The notes under the pieces are model-generated. The model had not been told where the DNA came from. It worked only from the letters and a program-made list of their open reading frames with translations, and made no database searches. A stretch of DNA of 63,969 nt from Haloarcula rubra (GTDB taxonomy: Archaea; Halobacteriota; Halobacteria; Halobacteriales; Haloarculaceae): contig NZ_RKLR01000017.1 in NCBI RefSeq assembly GCF_019599465.1, positions 1 through 63,969 of the forward strand, given 5' to 3'. Numbering within the stretch: position 1 is the first letter of the stretch; each line of letters opens with the position of its first letter. Positions 1 to 7,886 of the stretch are shown here, piece after piece. A program made the position numbers and the translations under genes.

Positions 1-2
1 TG

Positions 3-293
3 GACTTCCCGGTCGACGGGGAGATGCAGGCCGACACGGCCGTCGTCGAGGACATCCTCAACACCACCTACGAGTTCTCCGAACTCGAGGACCCTGCGAA
101 CGTCCTCGTCTTCCCGAACCTCGAAGCGGGCAACATCGGCTACAAACTCCTGCAGCGGCTGGGTGGTGCCGAGGCCATCGGCCCGATGCTCGTCGGCATG
201 GACAAACCGGTCCACGTCATTCAGCGCGGTGACGAGGTCAAGGACATCGTCAACCTCGCTGGCGTCGCTGTCGTAGACGCTCAGCAAGAGTAG
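3..293 (+). CDS. maeB: NADP-dependent malic enzyme, C-terminal end (5' truncated by window)
   Basis: Only the last 96 codons are in the window; the frame is open from base 3. The visible part is the end of a phosphotransacetylase-like domain: VDGEMQADTAV, then FPNLEAGNIGYKLLQRLGG, then GPMLVGMDKPVHVIQRG and a terminal IVNLAGVAVVDAQ. The KPVHV...VDAQ ending fits the regulatory C-terminal domain of MaeB-type malic enzymes (malate to pyruvate plus CO2 with NADPH) better than a free phosphate acetyltransferase, because haloarchaea normally make acetate by the ADP-forming route. A stand-alone Pta-like protein cannot be excluded without the upstream sequence. Confidence 0.82.
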   Translation, partial: DFPVDGEMQADTAVVEDILNTTYEFSELEDPANVLVFPNLEAGNIGYKLLQRLGGAEAIGPMLVGMDKPVHVIQRGDEVKDIVNLAGVAVVDAQQE

Positions 294-359
294 TCAGGGC
301 AACAGCGTTGGCGCATTACCGAGGAACGGAGGACCGCGCAAACGAACACACTAAAGGCC

Positions 360-467
360 ATGTCGGTGTACAACCTCGACGAACCGCCGACGGCCGAAGT
401 CACCGACCGAGTGGCCGGGGACGACCGAATCATCGAGACGACGTACGTCGCCCTCGGCGACGAGTAA
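360..467 (+). pseudogene. 35-codon remnant, possibly of an ACT-type domain
   Basis: An ATG opens 35 codons rich in GC at third positions, unlike the AT-rich sequence just downstream. The peptide (MSVYNLDEPPTAEV...RIIETTYVALGDE) resembles the last strand-helix-strand of ACT domains such as the C-terminus of SerA-type phosphoglycerate dehydrogenases. I see no upstream part. It is most likely the stub of a gene lost by deletion; a genuine microprotein is the alternative. Confidence 0.35.
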
Positions 468-568
468 CCGAATTATAAAAACACCGGAAAGCTGGAGTCG
501 CAATTCGATCCACTCATTGAAAAATTAAAATATAACTCATGTACTAAGTCAGATTATTAATTGACAAC

Positions 569-688
569 ATGGAAAACAACAAATATTCGCTGGTCGGTGT
601 TACAGATGATTTAGAGGAGGTACAAGCGGTCGAGAACATAGCAGACTATATCGATTTACTACCATTTGAGTCCGCACACATTTATTAG
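569..688 (+). CDS. 39-residue small protein upstream of pckA
   Basis: ATG (569) to TAG (686-688), 39 residues, starting MENNKYSLVGVTDD and ending PFESAHIY. It lies in an AT-rich stretch and ends 18 bp before the pckA start, so the two may share a transcript. It contains a run of acidic residues (DDLEEVQAVENIADYIDLL) typical of halophile proteins. I do not recognise a family; it could also be leader sequence without function. Confidence 0.35.
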   Translation: MENNKYSLVGVTDDLEEVQAVENIADYIDLLPFESAHIY

Positions 689-706
689 TCTATACAGAGT
701 CGAGAT

Positions 707-2221
707 ATGCACGTAATGTCAGAAACAGAGATTAATAAACAGCAGTTAGTATCACGATTACCGGATCCAGAAGAAAGCGAGAACATCATTCACAACCCTC
801 CAACCGACGAATTACGTGCGTTCTCGGCAGACCTCGAGACGACGACGGAATTCGAATCTCCGTCGTACGTCAGCATCGAAAAGTCTCGAAATGCTGAAAA
901 GACCAAAAACCGAATCGACGACGAGTTTGATGCCGCAGACTGGAAGTTCATCAACGAAGCACTCGAGTCTGCAAACGAGTCGGAGCTCGTTTGTGTAGAT
1001 CGGCAAGTGGGGCGACACCCAGAGAATAGCTATGTTTGCAGGTACTATGTCCCAAAATGGTACAGCCGTATCGCACTCAGCCTGTCTAAACTACTGGAAC
1101 CCGCAGATCTTACTCGCGAACCAGACTTCCACACGGTACAGCTCCCGAGTTGGGAAGAGACACAGATTCGAATTCTCCCAGAACAGGGGTTCACGGTCGT
1201 CGCTGGAAGTGACTACTTTGGTGAAGCAAAAAAATCGTTCCTCCGGTTGTTTATGTACTACTCGAAACAGCAAGGAGGACTCGGTTTGCACGCTGGGAGC
1301 AAGCAAGTCCGCTTGGAGACCGACGACGGAATGGAGACCATTGGACAACTATTCCTCGGCCTGTCCGGTACGGGTAAGTCGACACTGACAGCACACGGGC
1401 TCTGGCTTGATGATCCAGAAGACGCAACGATGCTTCAAGATGATGTCTGTGCTCTCCGACCAGACGGCATCGTTGCTGGGAGCGAAGGCAGAGGATTATT
1501 CATCAAAACACATTGCCTTGACGAGGAGACTGAACCGGGAATTTACAACGCGGCGACAGACGAATCTGCGATTCTAGAGAACGTCGACGTTGCGTCTGAT
1601 GGAACGGTTTATTTCGACAGCGACAGGTACACTACCAACGGACGTGCAATTATACAGCGGGAACAGTTGGCGTCTGCCGGTGAGGAGATTGACTTGCCAA
1701 AGGTAGATCAAGTATTCTTTATTACACGGAATCCGGCTATGCCTCCAGTCGCAAAATTGAGTCCTGAAGAGGGTGCCATCGCATTCATGCTCGGCGAATC
1801 GGTCCAGACAAGCGCGGGAGATCCAACGGCCGCAGGAAAGTCGATACGCGTTGTCGGGACGAACCCGTTTATAATCGGATCGGAAGGCAAAGAAGGAAAC
1901 CGGTTCCGGGATCTCATCGCAGATCTCGACGTGGAATGTTATGTGTTGAACACAGGGAGTGTTGGGTCAACAGATATTGGTGTTCAAGACACGATCACCC
2001 TATTGCGTGCTATTGTACGTCAAGACGTTCAGTGGGAAACAGATATGACAACAAATCTAACAGTTCCTGTCGATGTCCCGGATATGGATGTGATCAAGTT
2101 CGATGTCGAAGCGAATTTAGAGGACTGCGAGGCCACTCTTGATGACCTCCGTCGAGACCGGGAACAGTACCTCGAAAAGTTCGACGACCTTGACGATGAC
2201 ATCAAGGAAGCATTGTACTGA
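707..2221 (+). CDS. pckA: phosphoenolpyruvate carboxykinase (ATP)
   Basis: Interconverts oxaloacetate plus ATP with PEP, CO2 and ADP, the entry step of gluconeogenesis from C4 acids, in the cytosol. 504 residues against about 530 for the family. The catalytic half is clear: GRHPENSY (about 102-109; Arg equivalent to the substrate-binding Arg of GRSPKD), GEAKK (172-176; metal and substrate lysines), LHAGS (194-198; metal His), P-loop GLSGTGKS (218-225), LQDDV (243-247; kinase-2 metal Asp), IYNAATDESAILENV, VFFITRN...PPVAKLSPEEG and YVLNTGSVGSTDIGVQDT. The N-terminal 90 residues are divergent. ATG at 707 and 716 are both possible starts. Next to the malic-enzyme gene it suggests a C3/C4 interconversion locus. 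ATP-PEPCK is mainly bacterial and eukaryotic, so lateral acquisition is plausible. Confidence 0.9.
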   Translation: MHVMSETEINKQQLVSRLPDPEESENIIHNPPTDELRAFSADLETTTEFESPSYVSIEKSRNAEKTKNRIDDEFDAADWKFINEALESANESELVCVDRQVGRHPENSYVCRYYVPKWYSRIALSLSKLLEPADLTREPDFHTVQLPSWEETQIRILPEQGFTVVAGSDYFGEAKKSFLRLFMYYSKQQGGLGLHAGSKQVRLETDDGMETIGQLFLGLSGTGKSTLTAHGLWLDDPEDATMLQDDVCALRPDGIVAGSEGRGLFIKTHCLDEETEPGIYNAATDESAILENVDVASDGTVYFDSDRYTTNGRAIIQREQLASAGEEIDLPKVDQVFFITRNPAMPPVAKLSPEEGAIAFMLGESVQTSAGDPTAAGKSIRVVGTNPFIIGSEGKEGNRFRDLIADLDVECYVLNTGSVGSTDIGVQDTITLLRAIVRQDVQWETDMTTNLTVPVDVPDMDVIKFDVEANLEDCEATLDDLRRDREQYLEKFDDLDDDIKEALY

Positions 2222-3542
2222 TTGAAGGGTACTGAATAATCCTGAGATATAATCAAAAATTTCCAATAGCAGTTCGAAGCTCTCTTCTCTCAAGTATTGT
2301 TGACAAAGCAGAACTAAACGAAAGTCAAAAAAGAACTAGCTCGGACAACTGGTTTGGAAGATTTCGATCCTCTCAGAATGTGCATCTGTCGCACTGTCAT
2401 TTGTATTCGACCGCAAATACAGCCTCATCATGAACCAGAAAATCACGGGTAGAGACCGTTTGTGTTACCGGTTAATTTGGTGTCCGCACGAAGACGGGAT
2501 TAACACTTGAGCGAAGTGGATACAGTGCTAATCCTCTCCTCAATATTCCCGTCTTCTCGACCAGATCAGCGTAGAGTGTAGCGGTGACCGTCGTTGATTT
2601 GGCTGCGAGCGAAAGAAGACCAGCGAGTGCTGTGAATTCCCTGTCGCGCAGCACACTGATTGAGCTACCAGTAGTATTTATTCTGAGACCATTGATAACC
2701 GTCACTCTCTGGCATTTGAGGTGAGTGAAATAATGATGGTGCAAGGGATGGTATGCGACCCATGGGGGGAGTCCCTGTACACCCATACGATACTCAGACC
2801 GACAGGTGAGAGATACAGTCCCGGAGACGATGATAACACAGGGTGAAACAGCGCCTTTAGAACTGCTACTCGTCACCCGCCATCTCTAAGCCGGAGTGGC
2901 ATGTACTTATATATTAGGATATATCTTTGATCGCATTTGAGTTTACCAGATGCGCACATTCTAAAACAGGACCTGGCCGAAACAGTGCTGCACAATTACA
3001 GAGATTGTGTGACAGAGAGCATTAGTATCTCTAAGTCAAATACACTTCTTCCGTCAAAGAATTTAGAGAATCACTCGCAAACTGGGGAATATAGAAAATT
3101 ATAGCCTCACAATATATACAAATGAGATGATATATGCCGTATCTATCTACAAAATGATATTCTATACTTGTATACTCGTAGCAGAGAGGCTGTTACGCGT
3201 CGAAAGCCGCATGAACATCCGCTATGAATGGATGACCAAAATTATATGGCCGGTCGAAGCCCTTTATTCAAACTCGTAGACCTCCGAGGAGCGGCAAGTT
3301 CTGGACCCGAGACCAGTCAGAACAGCAGCGAACACCGGCCCGGTGGCTATCCACCGCAGTCCACGGCCGTTGCGGACCGATGTAACTCCTGATCTCGGGC
3401 GATTCTTACTGTGGGGCGGCAGTGTCTCTTCTATGCGACTGAAGGTATCACAGAATCTCCAGCCGATGGATAGTTGACCATCTACCTTGCAACAGAAACT
3501 CCATACGTTCGTGACAGGACTCTTCTCGCAAAGTCCCGAATG
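2222..3542. other. 1.3-kb AT-rich spacer without a convincing gene
   Basis: Base composition drops sharply after pckA. Open frames exist (for example a 134-codon frame on the minus strand at 2472-2876 and a 54-codon frame on the plus strand at 3228-3392), but none shows a recognisable motif or strong halophile codon bias. Many short AT runs (2900-3200) look like decayed DNA. I see no RNA gene. Confidence 0.5.
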
Positions 3543-3758
3543 TTACTGTGATCTCGATTCTTGAGGAACTGACTTGGCCGAAGGGGTTCTGAAACAACCG
3601 AGATCGTATTCTGACATATCGTACCGACAAAACTCAGTCGCACCACAGATAGCACACTTGTCAGTCCCGGGAGCGACCGTTGTGCCGCACTGTCGACATT
3701 CGACAGCGACGGTCACTTCCTTGCCGAGGAGGTGCTCAAGAACTGTGCGGAAACCCAT
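3543..3758 (-). CDS. small double-CxxC zinc-ribbon protein
   Basis: 71 residues from the ATG at 3758 (MGFRTVLEHLLGKEV). The core is VECRQCGTTVAPGTDKC followed by AICGATEFCRYDM: two CxxC knuckles 14 residues apart, the pattern of the widespread small haloarchaeal zinc-ribbon proteins. The C-terminal 25 residues after CRYDM are not typical of the family and may come from readthrough after loss of the original stop. A second, truncated copy lies at 19863-19960. Biochemical role unknown; such ribbons often mediate protein or nucleic-acid contacts. Confidence 0.6.
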   Translation of the reverse strand: MGFRTVLEHLLGKEVTVAVECRQCGTTVAPGTDKCAICGATEFCRYDMSEYDLGCFRTPSAKSVPQESRSQ

Positions 3759-4024
3759 CCTAGCCTGCATAGGGTATCGAGAGGGTGTCATAGAACAGTT
3801 CGCATACCCCGCAAGTCGTCACAGAGTGATTCGTTCAGTACAGTACATCTACTGAGCGGCGTATTCTCTCATCGGGGCCTGAAACGAAGTGACTTCGGCA
3901 GTAACGACTTGTTCACTAAGTCGCAAAACCACTCAATACAGAGAATATACCTATCATTTAGTAATTTGTAGACGAGAGGTATAGTTGCCTAAATTACATA
4001 TGGGTGTGCGTTCAGTACTGTAGC

Positions 4025-4390
4025 ATGGTGGATACCGGTTCCTTATTCCAATTGTTGGCCGACGACACCCGCCGACGCATACTCTATGCGTTGTGCGATA
4101 ATGCGTCGATCCGTATTCCAGAAGGTATCCTCTCACGCGGTCAGGTACAATCACGAGACACTCAACCGCACTCTCCTCACAGTTCTTCCACCCAAATCAA
4201 CGGAGAGTCGGTGCAACAACTCGAAATGCAGCTTCATCACGTGCATCTCCCAAAATTAGAGGATGGAGGTGCTATCGAATGGGAACGAGAAACACAAACC
4301 GTCTCACGAGGCCCGCAATTCGATAAGTTGGAAGCCATTCTCAGACTCCTCTTCGTGAACCAAGACCGACTTCCGGATGATTTCCTTTGA
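4025..4390 (+). CDS. DUF7344-type winged-helix protein
   Basis: 121 residues from the ATG at 4025. An N-terminal LFQLLADDTRRRILYAL, a middle linker rich in Ser/His/Gln, then LHHVHLPKLEDGGAIEWE and VSRGPQFDKLEAILRLL are the hallmarks of the haloarchaeal DUF7344 family, thought to be DNA-binding wHTH regulators. The linker (about residues 45-65) is longer and less acidic than usual. The gene stands alone, convergent with the membrane-protein gene at 4575-5171. A second member is at 7309-7701. Confidence 0.65.
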   Translation: MVDTGSLFQLLADDTRRRILYALCDNASIRIPEGILSRGQVQSRDTQPHSPHSSSTQINGESVQQLEMQLHHVHLPKLEDGGAIEWERETQTVSRGPQFDKLEAILRLLFVNQDRLPDDFL

Positions 4391-4574
4391 TTTCAGCCAT
4401 TTCGCTCTGTTATTCGGCCCTCCTCACAACTGCGATACTGGTTATTAAGCGCTCTGTATCTTGCAGGGTCGCAACCGATTTGCTCGAGTCCTGTCAGTAA
4501 CGTCGTGCGAGATACAGAGAGAACACGTTGCAGATAGGTAATTATGGCTGGCGGAGTCCACAAAGGTGGGCTGG

Positions 4575-5171
4575 TCAGAGTACGCCTCGGAGGCCGAGCA
4601 TCATCAGAATAATAGCCAGCATGAAGATGGTTTGGAGGAGTCCCCACTGCATAGCTTTGCCGAATAACTCATCAAGTCGGTCGCCATCAGGAGCGTCCTG
4701 ATTGAGTTCGACGACCATCTTCGTGGTGACCAGGTGCAATGGGCCGAATCCGTTAATCAGCATTAGTATGCCGATTCCGAGGGCACCCCACAGCCAGATT
4801 GACGGGGTAGTCCAGTAGCCTAACATAGCTGCAAGACCGATACCCGAACCGATCACACCGAGACTGAGTGGCTCGGCCACGGCAACCATTTTCGGTATGA
4901 GTTGCTGATTGACTGCACCAGCAGCCTCGTCAGGAGCCGCATCAAGAGACGGCCCCAACACGAATTTGAAAAAGAAGTCGAGGCCAAACCAGAAAGCGCC
5001 CAGAGCCACGTGCGTGTAAAACATCAGTGCCGTATTCCCGGATAAGTACGCGAGAACCGGCATCCCGAGGGTGATAAGTATGGAGACAACTGTGAACTGC
5101 CTATCAGCTAATTCAACAACTAAACCGATCTCTTCCCCATGGGATGTAGGGTTATTATATGTAGATGCCAT
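4575..5171 (-). CDS. integral membrane protein, paralogue of the gene at 22227-22820
   Basis: 198 residues, about five hydrophobic segments (near 30-50, 60-80, 105-125, 130-150, 175-197). Signature stretches include HVALGAFWFGLDFFFKFVLG and GALGIGILMLINGFGPLHLV. The His-x5-Phe-Trp-x-Gly pattern in the second segment recalls heme- or copper-associated membrane families (CopD, DUF2269, HemJ), but I cannot place it in any of them. It shares about three quarters of its residues with the protein at 22227-22820. A TATA box lies 28 bp from the ATG, indicating a leaderless monocistronic mRNA. Function unknown. Confidence 0.75.
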   Translation of the reverse strand: MASTYNNPTSHGEEIGLVVELADRQFTVVSILITLGMPVLAYLSGNTALMFYTHVALGAFWFGLDFFFKFVLGPSLDAAPDEAAGAVNQQLIPKMVAVAEPLSLGVIGSGIGLAAMLGYWTTPSIWLWGALGIGILMLINGFGPLHLVTTKMVVELNQDAPDGDRLDELFGKAMQWGLLQTIFMLAIILMMLGLRGVL

Positions 5172-5513
5172 ATGCTATCTCCTGAAATCCAACCTACATA
5201 AATATTGTCAAAAAGGATATTGTTCCTCCTTCGGGAGAATACTTGCTAAATCGACCAGAGTAGATGCTATCGATATCTTTGAGCGCCCAGTGCAAGATAC
5301 GCATACCCACTCTAACGGATAATTCGCCGAATCTCGGGTGCAAACAACATCGTGTGAATCGTTCTATGACACCCTCTATCGATGTAATTCTTCCAGATAC
5401 CAATGTTGCTCGAAATCGGCAGACATAGCGACCCTACATCACCAAACGCTTATTTTTGTGGGTGATCCACGATTTTGTGGAAGGACAGTTGTCACACGCT
5501 CCTTCCCACTCCC
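5172..5513. other. intergenic region
   Basis: Holds the minus-strand TATA box of the preceding gene; otherwise no gene or repeat that I can support. Confidence 0.4.
5195..5203 (-). promoter_or_regulatory. TATA box of the membrane-protein gene at 4575-5171
   Basis: Read on the minus strand, TTTATGTA is centred about 28 bp upstream of the ATG at 5171, the spacing expected for a haloarchaeal leaderless transcript. Confidence 0.5.
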
Positions 5514-5666
5514 ATGAACCGTGATGCGTCGACGCTCGGTCGGTGTCCAGAGTGTGGCGAGAGCATCTCTGCTGCATGGGTGTTAGTTGAATACGAGAAA
5601 GCCGATGGCACGACTGGGGTCTGGGCTGAGTGCCCGGCCTGTGCAGATGTTGTCTGTCCTGAGTAG
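5514..5666 (+). CDS. 50-residue zinc-finger protein
   Basis: From the ATG at 5514 (MNRDASTLGRCPECGES). CPEC, then a WVLVEYEKADGTTGVWAEC strand region, then CPACADVVCPE: two CxxC pairs around a short beta sheet, as in the tiny haloarchaeal zinc-finger proteins found next to transcription regulators. An upstream in-frame ATG at 5475 would add 13 atypical residues, so the internal start is preferred. Role unknown. Confidence 0.65.
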   Translation: MNRDASTLGRCPECGESISAAWVLVEYEKADGTTGVWAECPACADVVCPE

Positions 5667-5705
5667 CAGCAGCGGTGGTTCATAACCGGTCCGAAACAGC
5701 AGTTG

Positions 5706-5954
5706 CTACGTCGTCGCCACCGAGGGAGGTTCACTGCCGGTCGTCACAACACTACGGAGAGTATCTGGATCAGTTTCTTCGAGAAATTTCTGACGTGCAT
5801 ACGTATTTTCGCCTTCGGGGACGCCGTCCGTAGCTGCTGTCCCTGCACAGAGCGAGCAGTCAGGCCAGTTATCCGGCAGTTTCAGTCGCTCTGTTTCTCG
5901 GATCGCTATTGCTTGCTGCAGGGGATGACAGTCAGGAGCCGTGTGAATATGCAC
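5706..5954 (-). CDS. small conserved haloarchaeal protein, His/Cys-rich N-terminus
   Basis: 82 residues from a GTG at 5954. HTAPDCHPLQQAIAIRETER, LKLPDNWPDC and SLCAG form a His/Cys set (H4, C9, H10, then C, C) that could bind zinc. I have seen the same arrangement (HT.P.C..L..A..IRE...L) as a recurrent small-protein family in haloarchaea, without known function. Convergent with the zinc-finger gene at 5514-5666, with 39 bp between stops. Confidence 0.5.
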   Translation of the reverse strand: MHIHTAPDCHPLQQAIAIRETERLKLPDNWPDCSLCAGTAATDGVPEGENTYARQKFLEETDPDTLRSVVTTGSEPPSVATT

Positions 5955-6460
<506 letters not shown>

Positions 6461-7012
6461 ATGCCCACAGAGGTGACAATGACGAAATCCAATGAGAACC
6501 AGTCGAACGGAATGGAGGCGGAGTCAGACGAACAGCCAGAGTATGTCGAGACGGGAACTCGCGTTGAATTCTGGATACGTGAGGATACACCATACTGCGT
6601 CCATGACGTACAAGAGAGAACATACGAGCGGTTACAATGTCTTCAGGAGGCAGGTCGTATCGCCTCGGTCACCAGTCACCTGTGGAACCCTATCGAGACG
6701 ACGCCCAAAAAAACGAGTCAAGAGCATACCGCTGTCTATCGTGAGCGATTATCGGAATTCAAGGCCTGGGCGAACGAACACAGCCGCTCGCTCACGCCGG
6801 GGTTCAAAACACGTCCAATCAGCTCGCTGTTTGCTGAAGAGGAGCAGGAAGTAATCGTCCCCCCGATGCTGTGTCTCGCTGTTTATAAAAATGATAAGCT
6901 TAGATCTGTGTTTCCGAACGCTGACGGTGACTGCGTCCACACAGTCGGCGACGGTCTTGACCGCCTCGAATCAGAGACTGACGGCTCCAGTATCGGGGGT
7001 GTGACAGCGTGA
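6461..7012 (+). CDS. conserved haloarchaeal protein of unknown function
   Basis: 183 residues (ATG 6461; a second ATG at 6479 is equally plausible). After a Ser/Glu-rich head, residues about 28-75 read YVETGTRVEFWIRED...VHDVQERTYERLQCLQEAGRI. The C-terminal half has VIVPPMLCLAVYKNDKLRSVFPNADGD and VHTVGDGLDRLE. This resembles a family commonly found near Bat-type and DUF7344 regulators in haloarchaea. No catalytic motif or membrane segment. Followed by the coupled pair at 7103-7701, with which it may share function. Confidence 0.6.
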   Translation: MPTEVTMTKSNENQSNGMEAESDEQPEYVETGTRVEFWIREDTPYCVHDVQERTYERLQCLQEAGRIASVTSHLWNPIETTPKKTSQEHTAVYRERLSEFKAWANEHSRSLTPGFKTRPISSLFAEEEQEVIVPPMLCLAVYKNDKLRSVFPNADGDCVHTVGDGLDRLESETDGSSIGGVTA

Positions 7013-7102
7013 ACAGATCCACCATTTCAGGGCCACACATCGAACGCGACAGCCGGTTATCGCACACAGGTACTGTTAGCTGTCCCACGGTAGGTGGTCG
7101 TG

Positions 7103-7312
7103 ATGACTAACCGTGACGCTCTCTCACCACATGTTCGGATCGTCGAAGCAGAACATCATCTGAGCGAGGCCCAATCGGCACTGGCCGAGGAGGACAACGA
7201 ATTAATCGATTTGATTGCCGAGCTACGCCGTGAGGTCAACGCGGTTGGTCAGATGGTAGAGGAGACGCACAAAGACACCACAGATCCGTGGCGACGGAGA
7301 AAATCGCCATGA
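7103..7312 (+). CDS. small coiled-coil protein
   Basis: 69 residues from the ATG at 7103 (MTNRDALSPHVRIVEAEH). Residues 15-55 have heptad-like spacing of Leu/Ile/Val with many Glu, suggesting a short coiled coil. Its TGA overlaps the ATG of the DUF7344 gene by 4 bp (ATGA), a sign of translational coupling, so the two probably act together. No known domain. Confidence 0.55.
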   Translation: MTNRDALSPHVRIVEAEHHLSEAQSALAEEDNELIDLIAELRREVNAVGQMVEETHKDTTDPWRRRKSP

Positions 7313-7701
7313 CGCCCCCACAGACCGTAGATGCCGCTGATCTCCAGTCGCTTACGGTAGACGAAATACACGATCTACTTTCGTCGCGCTACCGGCGGTA
7401 TACGCTATACAGCCTCTCGGTGTTTACACCTCCAGTGACACTGGCCCGAGTTGCAGATTACGTCACGGAGTGGGAATTCGGCGTGGCTGTTGACGACTTC
7501 CCAGACAAGCGCCTCGAAGTATACATGGCGCTGTACCATGATCATCTCCCACACCTCGTCAACGCCGGCGCCATCAACTACGATCAAGAGACTGACACAC
7601 TCGAACCCGGGTCGAAAGCGGCAGAACTACAGTTCGAACTTGATCGCCTGCGGGACGAAGAACTGCAAGAGGCACACAAGCAGCTATTTACAGGCATCTG
7701 A
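7309..7701 (+). CDS. DUF7344-type winged-helix protein
   Basis: 130 residues from the ATG at 7309, which overlaps the upstream stop (ATGA); an upstream GTG at 7288 is less likely. LTVDEIHDLLSSRYRRYTLYSL, LARVADYVTEWE, then MALYHDHLPHLVNAGAINYD follow the DUF7344 pattern of a recognition-helix region and LyHxHLPhL motif. Likely a DNA-binding regulator coupled to the coiled-coil protein. Convergent with the Bat-type sensor gene. Confidence 0.7.
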   Translation: MTPPQTVDAADLQSLTVDEIHDLLSSRYRRYTLYSLSVFTPPVTLARVADYVTEWEFGVAVDDFPDKRLEVYMALYHDHLPHLVNAGAINYDQETDTLEPGSKAAELQFELDRLRDEELQEAHKQLFTGI

Positions 7702-7886
7702 GCCACAACAGCAGTTTTCCGTGCATCTGACTGTAGAGCACGTCATGGCCAATTCAACCCACTCATCGACCTGCTGCTGGCATCAATGAGTGACGCATCG
7801 CCGACAGTGCAAACCGGTTCGCTATCCGACCCTGTTCTGTGGCTGTATACCGGAACCTACACGACCGAATCTGTTGTGAGCGGCCA

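Noticed and set aside
2472-2876. 134-codon minus-strand frame as a gene
   Set aside because: No recognisable motif, low-GC decayed surroundings and Ser/Thr/Leu-rich non-acidic composition unlike halophile proteins.
3954-4154. Minus-strand frame opposite the DUF7344 gene
   Set aside because: Shadow of the plus-strand gene; no motif and basic composition.
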